Shown here one piece after another: positions 1 to 8,591 of a DNA stretch of 64,000 bases (position 1 is its first letter; the number at the start of each line of letters is the position of its first letter). The DNA comes from Sulfurimonas sp. CG01_land_8_20_14_3_00_36_23. GTDB lineage: Bacteria > Campylobacterota > Campylobacteria > Campylobacterales > Sulfurimonadaceae. The stretch is from contig PETN01000007.1 of the NCBI GenBank assembly GCA_002781365.1, positions 1 to 64,000 on the forward strand, read 5' to 3'. The notes beneath the pieces were generated by a model. It was not told the origin of the DNA, searched no databases, and saw only the letters and a program-made list of their open reading frames with translations. Made by a program: the position numbers and the translations under genes.

Positions 1-125
1 CTTGGTTGCATAATATTTCTCACTCTTTTTTTAGTTCTTTTATTTTATCTAATTGGCTCTGAAATTTTGTTGTTTAATCAGAGGGTTCAATTTATTAATC
101 TCATTCCCTGCTTCCCTGCAAATCG
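1..125. other. Window edge, no supported gene
   Basis: Nothing firm can be called here. On the minus strand an ATG at position 10 (MQP...) is preceded by GAGTGAG at a plausible distance and could start a gene that runs out of the window, but only three codons are present. Short lysine-rich reading frames ahead of it lack a start codon in frame. Confidence 0.3.
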
Positions 126-980
126 CTATTTATTATTTTGGCAAATCATTGCATACTTATCTGGCTTTCTATCTCTCAATAAACCCCAATACTCTCTCTG
201 CCTTGCATTCTCTTGTAAATCAAACTCGGCATAGAGTATCTCTTCTTTGTCACGAGAAGCTTCAGCTATTTTTGCACCTGTATAGTCTGTTATAAAAGAA
301 GAACCATAAAAGTTGAGGGAACAACTCTCGCCTTTCTCTTCTCCATATCTGTTTGCAACAACTACAGGAACCGTGTTCGTCGCGGCGTGTCCCATCTGCA
401 CTCTTTGCCAATGCTCTTTAGAATCGACATGAATCTCAGGTTCACTTCCAATAGCAGTCGGATAGAAAATAATCTCGGCACCCATAAGCGTTAAGGCTCT
501 AGCCGTTTCACAAAACCACTGATCCCAGCAGATTCCCACACCAATTTTTCCACATGCTGTATCCCAAACTTTAAAGCCCGTGTTACCTGGCTTAAAGTAG
601 AACTTCTCTTCATAACCAGGCCCGCATGGAATATGAGTTTTACGGTAGTTATCCATAACAGTTCCGTCATTGTCAACGAGCACAAGCGAGTTGAAATACT
701 CTTCACCTGCTCTCTCAAAGTAGCTCACCAAAAGGACGATTTTCAACTCTTTTGCAAGCTCTGCAAAATGCTTGATAAGCGTATTGCCCTCTCTAGGAGC
801 CGCCCATGAAAAATATTTCTCATCCATATCTTTACAAAAGTACAAACCCTCAAAAAGCTCAGGTAAAAGTACAATCTGCGCACCGTTTTTTGCCGCTTCT
901 CGTACCAGCTTCTGGGCTTTTGAAATATTTGCGGCTTTATCTTCACTCATGCTCATCTGAATCGCACTTACTTTGACCAT
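126..980 (-). CDS. aguB: N-carbamoylputrescine amidase
   Basis: Nitrilase-superfamily hydrolase that converts N-carbamoylputrescine to putrescine, CO2 and ammonia in the agmatine route to polyamines; cytosolic. With the start used here the Glu-Lys-Cys triad is visible: E41 in LPELFEG, K114 in YRKTHIP and C151 in GVGICWDQWF. The IHVDSKEHW and GEEKGESCSLNFYGSSF segments are typical of AguB rather than of general nitrilases. The frame opens with TTG at 992, but GGAG lies inside that extension, 6 nt before ATG at 980, so 980 is preferred (284 residues). It lies downstream of the parvulin gene on the same strand, separated by an inverted repeat. No agmatine deiminase gene lies in the window. Confidence 0.9.
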   Translation of the reverse strand: MVKVSAIQMSMSEDKAANISKAQKLVREAAKNGAQIVLLPELFEGLYFCKDMDEKYFSWAAPREGNTLIKHFAELAKELKIVLLVSYFERAGEEYFNSLVLVDNDGTVMDNYRKTHIPCGPGYEEKFYFKPGNTGFKVWDTACGKIGVGICWDQWFCETARALTLMGAEIIFYPTAIGSEPEIHVDSKEHWQRVQMGHAATNTVPVVVANRYGEEKGESCSLNFYGSSFITDYTGAKIAEASRDKEEILYAEFDLQENARQREYWGLLRDRKPDKYAMICQNNK

Positions 981-998
981 TTTTTTCTCCAATGTTTA

Positions 999-1033
999 GC
1001 ATGTGGAAATAGTTTATGGATATTTCCACATGC
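999..1033. repeat. Inverted pair of the 14-mer repeat
   Basis: GCATGTGGAAATA (999-1011) and its exact reverse complement (1021-1033) flank a 9-nt loop. The left copy is TTAGCATGTGGAAA (996-1009, one mismatch to the dispersed 14-mer), the right copy is the exact 14-mer (1023-1036). It lies between ppiC and aguB, which are co-oriented. No T-run follows on the transcribed strand, so a Rho-independent terminator is not obvious. Confidence 0.9.
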
Positions 1034-1040
1034 CAAGATA

Positions 1041-1319
1041 TTAACCTCTACTCGTTACTTCTAAAAGGTGATAACCAAATTGTGTTTTTATAGGACCGTA
1101 TAAAACTCCAACATCTCCACTAAACACAGCTGTATCAAACTCAGGTACCATTTGACCAGGACCAAACTTCCCTAAGTCGCCACCTTTTCTTCCTGATGGA
1201 CATTGTGAATAGGACTCTGCAATAGACTCAAAAGTAGCTCCGTTTTCTATCTCTGCTTTTAAAGTGTTACACTCATCTTCACTGCTTACTAAAATATGTC
1301 TTGCTGTTGCGTATGCCAT
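1041..1319 (-). CDS. Single-domain parvulin peptidyl-prolyl isomerase
   Basis: A 92-residue stand-alone rotamase of the PpiC/parvulin family. ARHILV near the N-terminus, SQCPSGRKGGDLGKFGPGQMVPEFD in the centre and the C-terminal GPIKTQFGYHLLEV are the family signatures. There is no signal peptide or extra domain, so it should act in the cytosol, like E. coli PpiC. The start ATG at 1319 has a GGAA-type ribosome site. The 14-mer inverted pair follows the stop codon. Confidence 0.88.
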   Translation of the reverse strand: MAYATARHILVSSEDECNTLKAEIENGATFESIAESYSQCPSGRKGGDLGKFGPGQMVPEFDTAVFSGDVGVLYGPIKTQFGYHLLEVTSRG

Positions 1320-1466
1320 CTGTAAATTCCTTCTCTTTTTTAGGGTGTAATTCTACTATAACTATCTTACACTTTAAAGAGTATTAACAATATAAAGTAG
1401 ATTTTATTTGTACCTTTTGAGTCTCTTATCTTCTGTATAATCCAAAAAATCAACTTAGGAGAAAAA

Positions 1467-1961
1467 ATGAAAAAAATAGTTATAGGAGTTCTAGCGGCTC
1501 TTTTATTTATAGGGTGTTCAAGTACTTCAAAAGATGTAGCAGTAGAGGCGAAACTAGTAGTAAACCAAACTTTAGCAGGCGTGCAACTCAATGACCAGTT
1601 TGGTAAACCACACACAATAGAGGCAGATACAAAAAAGGTGATTTTTGTTTTTTCAAAAGCTAATGGGCATGCATGTAATGAGTTTTTTGCAACAAAAAGC
1701 ACAACATATCTTCAAGAGAACAAAGCTGTTTTTGTTGCTGACTTCAGTGCCGCACCCTCTTTGATACGAAGTATGTTTATTATGCCAGGTCTCAAAGATT
1801 TCAATCACACTATCTTAGTTATTGATAATAAAAACAGTTCAGCTGCTTATAAAACAGAAGAGAATAGTGAAAATATTGTTGTTGCATCGCTTGAGAACCT
1901 CGTTATCACTGAGATTAAATACCTCACTACAACGCAAGAGTTAGAAAAAGAGCTGAAGTAG
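1467..1961 (+). CDS. Lipoprotein, thioredoxin-like fold possible
   Basis: The start is firm (AGGAGAAAAA then ATG). Residues 1-16 form a lipoprotein signal, with C17 in FIGCSS as the lipidated cysteine. The rest resembles peroxiredoxin/thioredoxin-type folds only loosely: VNQTLAGVQLNDQFGKPHTIEADTKKVIFVFSK has the N-terminal pattern of redoxin proteins, but there is no CxxC; one cysteine occurs in GHACNEFF. It is monocistronic, between oppositely oriented genes. Function is not assigned. Confidence 0.75.
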   Translation: MKKIVIGVLAALLFIGCSSTSKDVAVEAKLVVNQTLAGVQLNDQFGKPHTIEADTKKVIFVFSKANGHACNEFFATKSTTYLQENKAVFVADFSAAPSLIRSMFIMPGLKDFNHTILVIDNKNSSAAYKTEENSENIVVASLENLVITEIKYLTTTQELEKELK

Positions 1962-1999
1962 TTTTTGAACTTTGAACTTATGTAAGCTTCTCTTGAAGC

Positions 2000-2389
2000 T
2001 TACTCCATCGTTTTGTAGAGAGCTTCTGCCTCAGCTATCTCTTCTCTTGTAACTTTTTTTCTACAAGAGAGATAATGTACTTCTCCACTATCAAGAACGA
2101 TTGGGCTCACTGTTGAGAAGACCCAGTAAAAGCCACCTGATTTTGTCCTGTTTTTTACATACCCTGTCCAGATTTTTCCACTTTGTATAGTCGTCCATAA
2201 ATCTTTAAAAGCAGCTTTTGGCATATCTGGGTGTCTTACAATGTTATGCGGGCTTCCAACCAACTCGTCAAAAGAGTACTCAGATATTCGTATAAAGTCA
2301 TAATTGACCATAATGATAACGCCTTTGGCATCTGTCTCAGATATTATAAAATCATTATCACCTAAAAGTGTCTCTATTCCTTGTGCCAT
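2000..2389 (-). CDS. Aer/CetB-like PAS domain protein
   Basis: A 129-residue protein that is almost entirely one PAS domain of the Aer (FAD-binding) type. The run SPHNIVRHPDMPKAAFKDLW, followed by KNRTKSGGFYWVFSTVSPI, is the hallmark of Aer/CetB redox sensors. It has no transmembrane or signalling domain. It starts 9 nt after the MCP gene, with AGGAGAAGAAT before the ATG, so the two are surely co-transcribed. The arrangement recalls the bipartite energy-taxis receptors of Campylobacter (CetA signalling protein plus CetB PAS sensor); the pairing is inferred from gene order. Confidence 0.87.
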   Translation of the reverse strand: MAQGIETLLGDNDFIISETDAKGVIIMVNYDFIRISEYSFDELVGSPHNIVRHPDMPKAAFKDLWTTIQSGKIWTGYVKNRTKSGGFYWVFSTVSPIVLDSGEVHYLSCRKKVTREEIAEAEALYKTME

Positions 2390-2398
2390 ATTCTTCTC

Positions 2399-4081
2399 CT
2401 AAAACTTTTTACTACTAGCACTTTGGACTAGCTTACTCGATACATCTGTCAATAAAACACTTGTCGCACTAAAACTCTCTGCCATATCTACATTCGTTTG
2501 TGTAGAATCATTTATCTCGTTGATTGTATTGTTAATGCTCTCTATTTTCACATGCTGTTCTTGGATAGAAGTCGAAATATCTTGAGTGGATTGTCCTAGA
2601 GTATTGATGGTTACATTTATCTCTGCGAGTGATTTTTGTGTTCTCTCTGCAAGTTTTCTCACCTCATCGGCTACAACGGCGAACCCTCTTCCATGCTCCC
2701 CTGCACGTGCCGCTTCAATCGCTGCATTGAGAGCGAGAAGATTTGTTTGGTCGGCTATATCTTTGATGGCTTCTGTAACAACTTTAATATCACTTGATTG
2801 CTGACTTGTTTGAACTGCTTGTTCTGCTATCTCATTAATTTCATTGGTTATTGTATCGATGAGTTCGTTACACTCATTGAGGGCAACTGCTTGACTTTGA
2901 GACTGCTCTTTTAAAAGTTGGGCTGAAGTACTAAACTGACCTACCTCTTTTGAGAGCAAACTTCCATTTTCCATATCTGTTCTTGCAGCCTCTTGGAGCT
3001 TCCCGCCAATTTCATTAATGATTTCAATCATCATTTTAAAATCACCATACACTTCTGATTCATCAATTTTAGATCTATAATCATTTTGAGAGAACTTTTC
3101 AAGTGTCACTAAAATCTTTTTCACAGTCGCATCAAAATAGTCAGCCATGTGATTTTGTGCTTGCATAAGGTTTTGTACTTCAGGAGAGATTGCATGCGAG
3201 TACACTTTATTGCCAAAAGAGCCTCGCTCAATCTTAATCATCGTTATGACAGTCTCTGAAGATGCAATCATATCGACTTGAATTTGCTTCTCAACCGTCT
3301 CTATATATTTGTTTAAACATCTAAGAACCATCGATGCTTCATCATCATAGTGTATAGGGACAACCTTACTCTTATTATTTCTGATATTGAGAGAGTTGAT
3401 AACCCTATTGAGATGATTGAAGGCACCTAAAATTGTTTTGATAATAAGAAGCCCACTCAATACACTTAAGACAGTAAAGATAATTCCAAGCGTTATAATC
3501 AGCTTTTCTGCATTATTTATACTGGTATAAAAGGATTCAATTTCATTGTTAAAGACAGCCATTGTATTCTTTTCAAGTTTTTCTAGCGAGCCCAATAGTT
3601 TTTCAGCGATTGCATCAAACTTACCCATATATACATTTCCTACAGATGGACCATCTTGAATGTAAATATTTGCCATCTCTTTGCCCTTTTCATAAAATGG
3701 GGCATACGCTGTTTCAAGCTCAGCTACATCTTTTAGGAGGTTTAAGCGATTGTCGTTTTTAAAAATGCTTTTTAAAGTTACAATATTTTTTAATAGTGCT
3801 GTACTGTGTTCTTCTGCTTCCTTAAATCCATCATCATACCCTTTTGCTCCCCTTGTTGCGGAGATATCACTTAGCCACTGTTGCACCTGTGATAAGTCAT
3901 ACTTGATTTCATTTACAAGGTCAAGTTCTGGGATATTACTTGTTTGAATTCTCTTAAAAGATGAAACGGTCTCATCAAATTTCAAAAAAGAGATAGATGA
4001 CACCAAGACAAAGGAGAGAATAGATATAAAAACCAAAATAATGGTTTTTGATTTTATGGTTATATTTTTAAATTTAAACAT
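2399..4081 (-). CDS. Methyl-accepting chemotaxis protein
   Basis: Inner-membrane chemoreceptor of about 560 residues. TM1 is near residues 13-33, TM2 near 193-217, and between them lies a periplasmic helical sensor region of about 160 residues. The cytoplasmic tip is present: [21 protein letters not shown] then [19 protein letters not shown]. It ends soon after the second methylation helix, without a CheW-tether pentapeptide. The second of two tandem ATGs (4081) is better spaced from GAAGG. The PAS protein encoded just downstream is a likely partner. Unlike C. jejuni CetA it keeps a sizeable periplasmic domain, so it may also bind a ligand directly. Confidence 0.92.
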   Translation of the reverse strand: MFKFKNITIKSKTIILVFISILSFVLVSSISFLKFDETVSSFKRIQTSNIPELDLVNEIKYDLSQVQQWLSDISATRGAKGYDDGFKEAEEHSTALLKNIVTLKSIFKNDNRLNLLKDVAELETAYAPFYEKGKEMANIYIQDGPSVGNVYMGKFDAIAEKLLGSLEKLEKNTMAVFNNEIESFYTSINNAEKLIITLGIIFTVLSVLSGLLIIKTILGAFNHLNRVINSLNIRNNKSKVVPIHYDDEASMVLRCLNKYIETVEKQIQVDMIASSETVITMIKIERGSFGNKVYSHAISPEVQNLMQAQNHMADYFDATVKKILVTLEKFSQNDYRSKIDESEVYGDFKMMIEIINEIGGKLQEAARTDMENGSLLSKEVGQFSTSAQLLKEQSQSQAVALNECNELIDTITNEINEIAEQAVQTSQQSSDIKVVTEAIKDIADQTNLLALNAAIEAARAGEHGRGFAVVADEVRKLAERTQKSLAEINVTINTLGQSTQDISTSIQEQHVKIESINNTINEINDSTQTNVDMAESFSATSVLLTDVSSKLVQSASSKKF

Positions 4082-4168
4082 CATAGGCCTTCAGGATTAT
4101 ATTCGGGGAGGAATATTAACGAATGGTAAATGAAAAGTTACTTAATGGTTACATCTAATAATATTTGC

Positions 4169-6406
4169 TTATAATTCTAGTAGGACGGTATCTCTTCGTG
4201 TGGACTCAAACTTGCGGCAAGCACTCTCAAATGCAGCCCCTTCTCCAATGAGAATACACTTATGTTTTGCTCTTGTGATTGCGGTGTAAATGAGTTTGGT
4301 ATTGTGCATAATAAAGTGTGTGAAACTCATCGGAATCACGACGATGTCGTACTCCATCCCCTGCACTTTATGAATGGTGAGAGCATAAGAGAGCATAAGA
4401 TGTGACTTTAACTCCTCATACTCATACAAGACCACGACATCCTCGTTCGGATAAAAAACGAACACTTGTTCATCATCCTCTTCTATCTTAAAAAGCAGAC
4501 CGCTCATGCCGTTGAAGATTCTTCTTTGCGCAGAATCTTCGCCTAGCTTAAAGCCATCTCCGCTCCAAGAAGTCATGTTCTCGTTTTTTGTATGCACCAC
4601 TTTATCCATAAGTCTAAACTCTGTTCCCCCTTTTTTGACACACTTTTTAGGGTTTGGATTGAAGTACTCTTGAAGCACTTTGTTAAGGTTGTTAGAGCCT
4701 AAAGTTCCGCCCTTCATTGGAGTAATTACCTGAAAATAGTTCAGGTACTCTTTAATCTCTTTATTTTTGAGTCTCAAGCGAGCTTTATCAATGTTCTGGA
4801 CGACTTTATGAAGTATCTCAGCGACAATCTCGTTGGAATTCTCCTCTCTAAGCTCTTGAAGTGCGTCGGAAGAGAGCTGATTTTTAAGGGCATAATAGTT
4901 TGGTATAGAGAGATCAATAAACTCAAAATCCTCATACACTTTTCTATACTCAGGAACATTTCCAACACGTATCTCATTTGCAATAAGAGTTATAGCCTGC
5001 TCTTCACTCTGTCTGTAAATCTTTGTAAGTTTTACAATGGGTGCGATGTTTAACGTAAGTGCGTCACTTAAAACATTTCCTGCACCGATGGGAGGAAGTT
5101 GCGCATCATCCCCGACAATAATGAGAATTGCATTTTTATTGACTTTTGCCAAAAAACGAGCAAAAAGGGAGGAGTTAATCATCGAAGCTTCATCAATAAG
5201 CATAACGGCATAAGGAAAAGTATCGCGGCTCTCATGCTTGACTAAAAGAGATTGTATGGTCGCACTCTCGTAACCCGTTGTATCTGCGATTCGTTGTGAA
5301 GCGATGCCACTCAAGGCACAAGTCATTATCTCTTGCGTCTCATATCTTGTGTTGAGCAAATCAAGAATCGTTTTTGAAGTTGTACTCTTTCCTGTTCCTG
5401 CATAACCGACGAGAAAGAGCAGAGAGGCACCCTTGTTTATCATCTCGACTGCCTCTTTTTGCTGCGTACCTAAGTTGAGATTTCCACATGCCAAGAATGC
5501 GTCCAAATCTTTTACAAATCCACCGCTGTCAAGTTTAGCTCTCGCCTTAAAAGTGTCATACAAAAACTTCTCTGCATCGTAGAGTCTCGCGGGAGAGACT
5601 CTGTTGTTTTTCATCTGAACTATCTCCCCAGCAAGTACTCTTTGCACCAAGGCGCCCTCATAAATATTTTCTCTGTTCCTAAAACCAAGAAGCTCATTAA
5701 GCTCGTGAAAAAGCACATCTTTTGCAACGCAGGAGTTCCCCTGCTGTTCGCAGTAGTTTAGAAGCACGTAGTCCATCGCAGAGCCGATGCGGTTTTCATC
5801 CTCTTTTGGCACGCCCATTTTAAGTGCAAGTTCATCGGCACGTTTAAATCCTATGGAGTTGATGGAGGTTAAAATGTAAGGATTGTTTTTAATCTTTGTG
5901 CAGGGTTCATCTACATCTTTCATCGCAGTTGCGATAGTCGTAAGCAGTGCGGGAGAGACATCATAAGGGCTTAAAAATTCACCAAACTCTCGCATAGAGC
6001 GAAACTGTTTCCAAGAGGATTGAATCTTTTTGAGACGCTTCTCTTTGATGCCGTTAAACTCCAAGAGCCTCTCAATATCATTGTCGAGAATCTGCACCAA
6101 CTCCTCAGCACCAAACTTCTCAATAAGCTCAGCAGAGAGTTTTTTTGTAAAGCCTTTAATGATTTTGTTTAAAAAGAAGAAGAGTTCGCTTTGATTTACT
6201 TTTATGGAGTCAAATTTAAAAGTTTTACCATACTTCTTATGCTCTTGCCAATTCCCCTTTAGAGTGACTGCCGAGCCTACAATGTTTGAAACTTCACTCT
6301 CAAAGTACGTACCACTAACCTTCTCCCCATCCTTTAAAACTGCAATAAAAAAGCCCTCATCTTCAAAAAGGATTTTCTCAACTTGCCCCATGAGTGTTTC
6401 AATCAC
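4169..6406 (-). CDS. RecD2-like ATP-dependent helicase
   Basis: Superfamily 1B 5'-3' DNA helicase (745 residues) of the RecD/TraA type. The N-terminal OB-like and helix-hairpin-helix region (about 1-200, with SINSIGFKRADELA) is the RecD2 layout, as in proteins that work without RecBC. Walker A is GYAGTGKST (334-342), Walker B is LIDEASM (403-409), and the C-terminal LSYALTIHKVQGMEYD is motif V/VI-like. The start is GTG with AAGGA upstream, overlapping the end of mutY by 8 bp, so translation is coupled. An exact copy of the dispersed 14-mer lies inside the gene, where it encodes LACGN. Both genes serve DNA maintenance. Confidence 0.88.
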   Translation of the reverse strand: MIETLMGQVEKILFEDEGFFIAVLKDGEKVSGTYFESEVSNIVGSAVTLKGNWQEHKKYGKTFKFDSIKVNQSELFFFLNKIIKGFTKKLSAELIEKFGAEELVQILDNDIERLLEFNGIKEKRLKKIQSSWKQFRSMREFGEFLSPYDVSPALLTTIATAMKDVDEPCTKIKNNPYILTSINSIGFKRADELALKMGVPKEDENRIGSAMDYVLLNYCEQQGNSCVAKDVLFHELNELLGFRNRENIYEGALVQRVLAGEIVQMKNNRVSPARLYDAEKFLYDTFKARAKLDSGGFVKDLDAFLACGNLNLGTQQKEAVEMINKGASLLFLVGYAGTGKSTTSKTILDLLNTRYETQEIMTCALSGIASQRIADTTGYESATIQSLLVKHESRDTFPYAVMLIDEASMINSSLFARFLAKVNKNAILIIVGDDAQLPPIGAGNVLSDALTLNIAPIVKLTKIYRQSEEQAITLIANEIRVGNVPEYRKVYEDFEFIDLSIPNYYALKNQLSSDALQELREENSNEIVAEILHKVVQNIDKARLRLKNKEIKEYLNYFQVITPMKGGTLGSNNLNKVLQEYFNPNPKKCVKKGGTEFRLMDKVVHTKNENMTSWSGDGFKLGEDSAQRRIFNGMSGLLFKIEEDDEQVFVFYPNEDVVVLYEYEELKSHLMLSYALTIHKVQGMEYDIVVIPMSFTHFIMHNTKLIYTAITRAKHKCILIGEGAAFESACRKFESTRRDTVLLEL
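5481..5494 (-). repeat. Exact copy of the dispersed 14-mer
   Basis: TTTCCACATGCCAA on the plus strand, inside the recD2-like gene. Read on the coding strand it is TTG GCA TGT GGA AA (Leu-Ala-Cys-Gly-Asn). Confidence 0.95.
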
Positions 6407-7469
6407 GTTTCACTTCCTTGTAGAGTTTGAGTGCTTTTTGTGTCAGTGAAGAGATGGGAGCGGTATGAAGTTCGCTCAATGGCATCCAAACAACCTCTTC
6501 TTCCAAAGCGTCTAAATGGTAAAGATGTACATCCAAACGGTACTTTGTCACGGAGTGTTTAAAAGAGCCAAGCAGACTTTCCACATGGCAAAATGTTTCA
6601 ATCGAAGGAAGTTCTAACATATCTTTGTACATCCCCTCTTTTGAAATTTTCATGGCAATTGTACCATCTTTGACACATACGCCATAATGGAGTTTTTTCT
6701 CTTCATACACTTTGCTTTTTGTTTTGTAATATTTTGAGGGTTCCTCTTTGCCTTTGCAGTTCTCAAAAAGCGGACACACTTGGCAACCAGAGAGATGTTC
6801 CTCGCTTTCACTTAATTGGCACCCCAAGAGTACTTCCTCGCTTGCGCTCACGGCGCATGTGGGAATTTTAGGCAGACAAACCAACGAACCCAAATCCATA
6901 AGTGCAAGATTGTGTTCGGTTGGATTTTTGGTATTTAGAAAAGAGTCTGCAAGTTCCCATAACTGTGCCTCTTTTGCATCTTCCACACCAAAAAAACGCG
7001 CTAAAACTCTGGCGATGTTCGTATCCACCACGCTCACCTTTTGATGATAACCAAAACTGCAAATCGCACTCGCAGTATATTTTCCAATACCTGGTAAGTG
7101 TTGCAAAGATTTCATATCTTTTGGAAGTCTATCGGAACAAAGAATCGCAGAAGCATGAAGATTTTTCGCTCGTCTATAATACCCAAGCCCACTCCACATG
7201 CCAAACACCTCTTCAAGAGGAGCCTGCGAAAGTGCTAAAAGCGAGGGAAACTTCTCTAAAAACTGAAAATAATACTCCTCCGCCACCCGCTTCACCTGCG
7301 TCTGCTGAAGCATAATCTCACTCACATAAATAGCGTAAACATCCTCCGTATTACGCCAAGGCAAATCCTGACGACCATTGGTTTCATACCATTTGAGGAG
7401 TTTTTTTTGTGAGGTTTTTAGATGTTTTTGTGGCAAAAAAGAGTTCCTTGGTTTGTTAGTAAAAATCAA
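6399..7469 (-). CDS. mutY: A/G-specific adenine DNA glycosylase MutY
   Basis: Base-excision glycosylase that removes adenine opposite 8-oxoguanine. Residues 25-240 carry the HhH-GPD fold: DLPWRNTEDVYAIYVSEIMLQQTQ, the LPGIGKYTASAI hairpin and VVDTNIARVLARF. The [4Fe-4S] loop is unusual: a first Cys (PTC) is followed not by the usual six residues but by a duplicated segment before CQVCPLFENC. The C-terminal part is the MutT-like 8-oxoG recognition domain. The start is TTG overlapping the TGA of the upstream methyltransferase, so the exact start is uncertain. The gene is sandwiched in an overlapping methyltransferase-mutY-recD2 series. Confidence 0.93.
   Translation of the reverse strand: MIFTNKPRNSFLPQKHLKTSQKKLLKWYETNGRQDLPWRNTEDVYAIYVSEIMLQQTQVKRVAEEYYFQFLEKFPSLLALSQAPLEEVFGMWSGLGYYRRAKNLHASAILCSDRLPKDMKSLQHLPGIGKYTASAICSFGYHQKVSVVDTNIARVLARFFGVEDAKEAQLWELADSFLNTKNPTEHNLALMDLGSLVCLPKIPTCAVSASEEVLLGCQLSESEEHLSGCQVCPLFENCKGKEEPSKYYKTKSKVYEEKKLHYGVCVKDGTIAMKISKEGMYKDMLELPSIETFCHVESLLGSFKHSVTKYRLDVHLYHLDALEEEVVWMPLSELHTAPISSLTQKALKLYKEVKRD
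6780..6851 (-). repeat. 36-bp imperfect tandem duplication in the mutY Fe-S loop
   Basis: Two adjacent 36-bp units (6780-6815 and 6816-6851) agree at about 26 of 36 positions by hand alignment; both start TTGGCA and share CTTCCTCGCTT or a one-base variant of it. They encode two 12-residue units of the form SxSEExLxGCQ within the iron-sulfur cluster loop, adding an extra cysteine. The unit length is a multiple of three, so the reading frame is kept. Confidence 0.8.
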
Positions 7470-8215
7470 CTTTTCTTAAAAATAAAAAGATGCTCATGCA
7501 TAATAAGTAAAAAATTTGCTTCTTTACTTTTGTTCACCCAAAACCCAGTAGCTTTACAGTTATGTTGATGTTTAATAATATCTTCTTTAAGCTCAAAACC
7601 TGCTTTTAAAAACCTTTGCATGACCATGAATGCCAAAGGTTGATACATTTTATTTCTTCTTGTATCTCCGATTAAAATTGCGCAATATTTCTCTTTTTTT
7701 AAAACCCTATAAAACTCATTTGCCACTTTTTCCATCTCATCACAAAACTTCTCTAAATCATGTATATTTGACAAGTCTTGTTCAATTTGTTTTTCACTGT
7801 ATTTTATAATATCTGCATAGGGTGGGTGGTTGAGAATAAAATCAATTGTTTCATCTTTGAGCATTGGGAGTTCTCTTGAATCATTCAAATCTACTTTAAT
7901 TTTCGGATTGTATTCACACTCAAATTCTAATGCTTTATTTGTAAGTTCTATGGCATGTGGATTTATGTCTAAAGCTAAAAGGTGACGATTGAGAAGTTTG
8001 CATTCAATAGCGGTCGTTCCACCGCCAATCATAGGGTCAAGTAAACAATCTTTTTCGCTTGTGTATCTTATAATAAGATTTCTAACAACTTCAGGAGCCC
8101 AATTTCCTCTATACTTTGAGTTGTGTGTTGCCCAGTTCCCGCGACGAGCAAAACTCCAAACAGTTGTACACTCTTGCTCGAAATTTTCAGGATGGAATTT
8201 TTTTATTTTAGACAT
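7466..8215 (-). CDS. DNA methyltransferase, N4/N6 amino type
   Basis: A 249-residue SAM-dependent methyltransferase. The SAM-binding motif is DPMIGGGTTAIECKLL (60-75), followed by ALDINPHAIELTNKAL; the catalytic motif is NHPPY (129-133), where His takes the usual Asp/Asn/Ser position before PPY. The N-terminal TTVWSFARRGNWATHNSKYRGNWAPE matches site-specific DNA methylases that often accompany DpnII-type endonucleases. It overlaps the 103-residue gene upstream by 13 bp and mutY downstream by 4 bp. It is probably a second methylase of the adjacent restriction system, but its target cannot be read from sequence. Confidence 0.82.
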   Translation of the reverse strand: MSKIKKFHPENFEQECTTVWSFARRGNWATHNSKYRGNWAPEVVRNLIIRYTSEKDCLLDPMIGGGTTAIECKLLNRHLLALDINPHAIELTNKALEFECEYNPKIKVDLNDSRELPMLKDETIDFILNHPPYADIIKYSEKQIEQDLSNIHDLEKFCDEMEKVANEFYRVLKKEKYCAILIGDTRRNKMYQPLAFMVMQRFLKAGFELKEDIIKHQHNCKATGFWVNKSKEANFLLIMHEHLFIFKKS

Positions 8216-8514
8216 AATTCTAAATACTCTGTTTTTATAAGTAAACTCGGATAATCAAATTCAAATGAGTAATCAAATACATCAGGATGTTTAGGGTCTA
8301 TTTTTTTATCTATCTCTTCATACTCTTCATCTGATTCACAAAAAACAAGAGAATAGTCCTCTAATGTTTCAAACTCGCAAGTTCTACCTTTTCGCTCATA
8401 AAACCATTCCCAATGTTTACTACACCAAACCATATAGTTATCGATGATGTAGTCAGTCACTAACTCACTTTCTTCTGCTATATAAAGTTTTTTATAATTT
8501 TTCATTATCATCAT
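8203..8514 (-). CDS. Small acidic hypothetical protein
   Basis: A 103-residue protein with no family I recognise. It is acidic and aromatic-rich (DNYMVWCSKHWEWFYERKG, then a run of Glu/Asp/Tyr) and has no signal peptide or membrane segment. GAGGATAAG precedes three in-phase ATG codons, so the precise start is uncertain by up to three residues. It overlaps the start of the methyltransferase gene and follows a TATAAT-containing gap, so it leads a separate transcript. Its position inside a restriction locus suggests a control, inhibitor or accessory protein; that is inference only. Confidence 0.65.
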   Translation of the reverse strand: MMIMKNYKKLYIAEESELVTDYIIDNYMVWCSKHWEWFYERKGRTCEFETLEDYSLVFCESDEEYEEIDKKIDPKHPDVFDYSFEFDYPSLLIKTEYLELCLK

Positions 8515-8591
8515 CTTATCCTCAATCTATATTATATATAATAGCAGATTGAATGATAAAATTTAAATTACATTGCAATTTGTCATAAATA
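8515..8591 (-). promoter_or_regulatory. Likely promoter of the small-ORF/methyltransferase transcript
   Basis: This short A+T-rich gap between the endonuclease stop and the 103-residue gene holds TATATAAT-like sequence on the minus strand about 20 nt before the start codon, with GAGG just after it. It is the only non-overlapping junction within the restriction locus. Confidence 0.45.

Noticed and set aside
53-295. Plus-strand frame of about 80 codons opposite aguB
   Set aside because: It overlaps the conserved C-terminus of the amidase, has no ribosome site and no recognisable product.
3136-3150. GCCATGTGATTTTG as another copy of the 14-mer
   Set aside because: Too many mismatches in the core; not counted.
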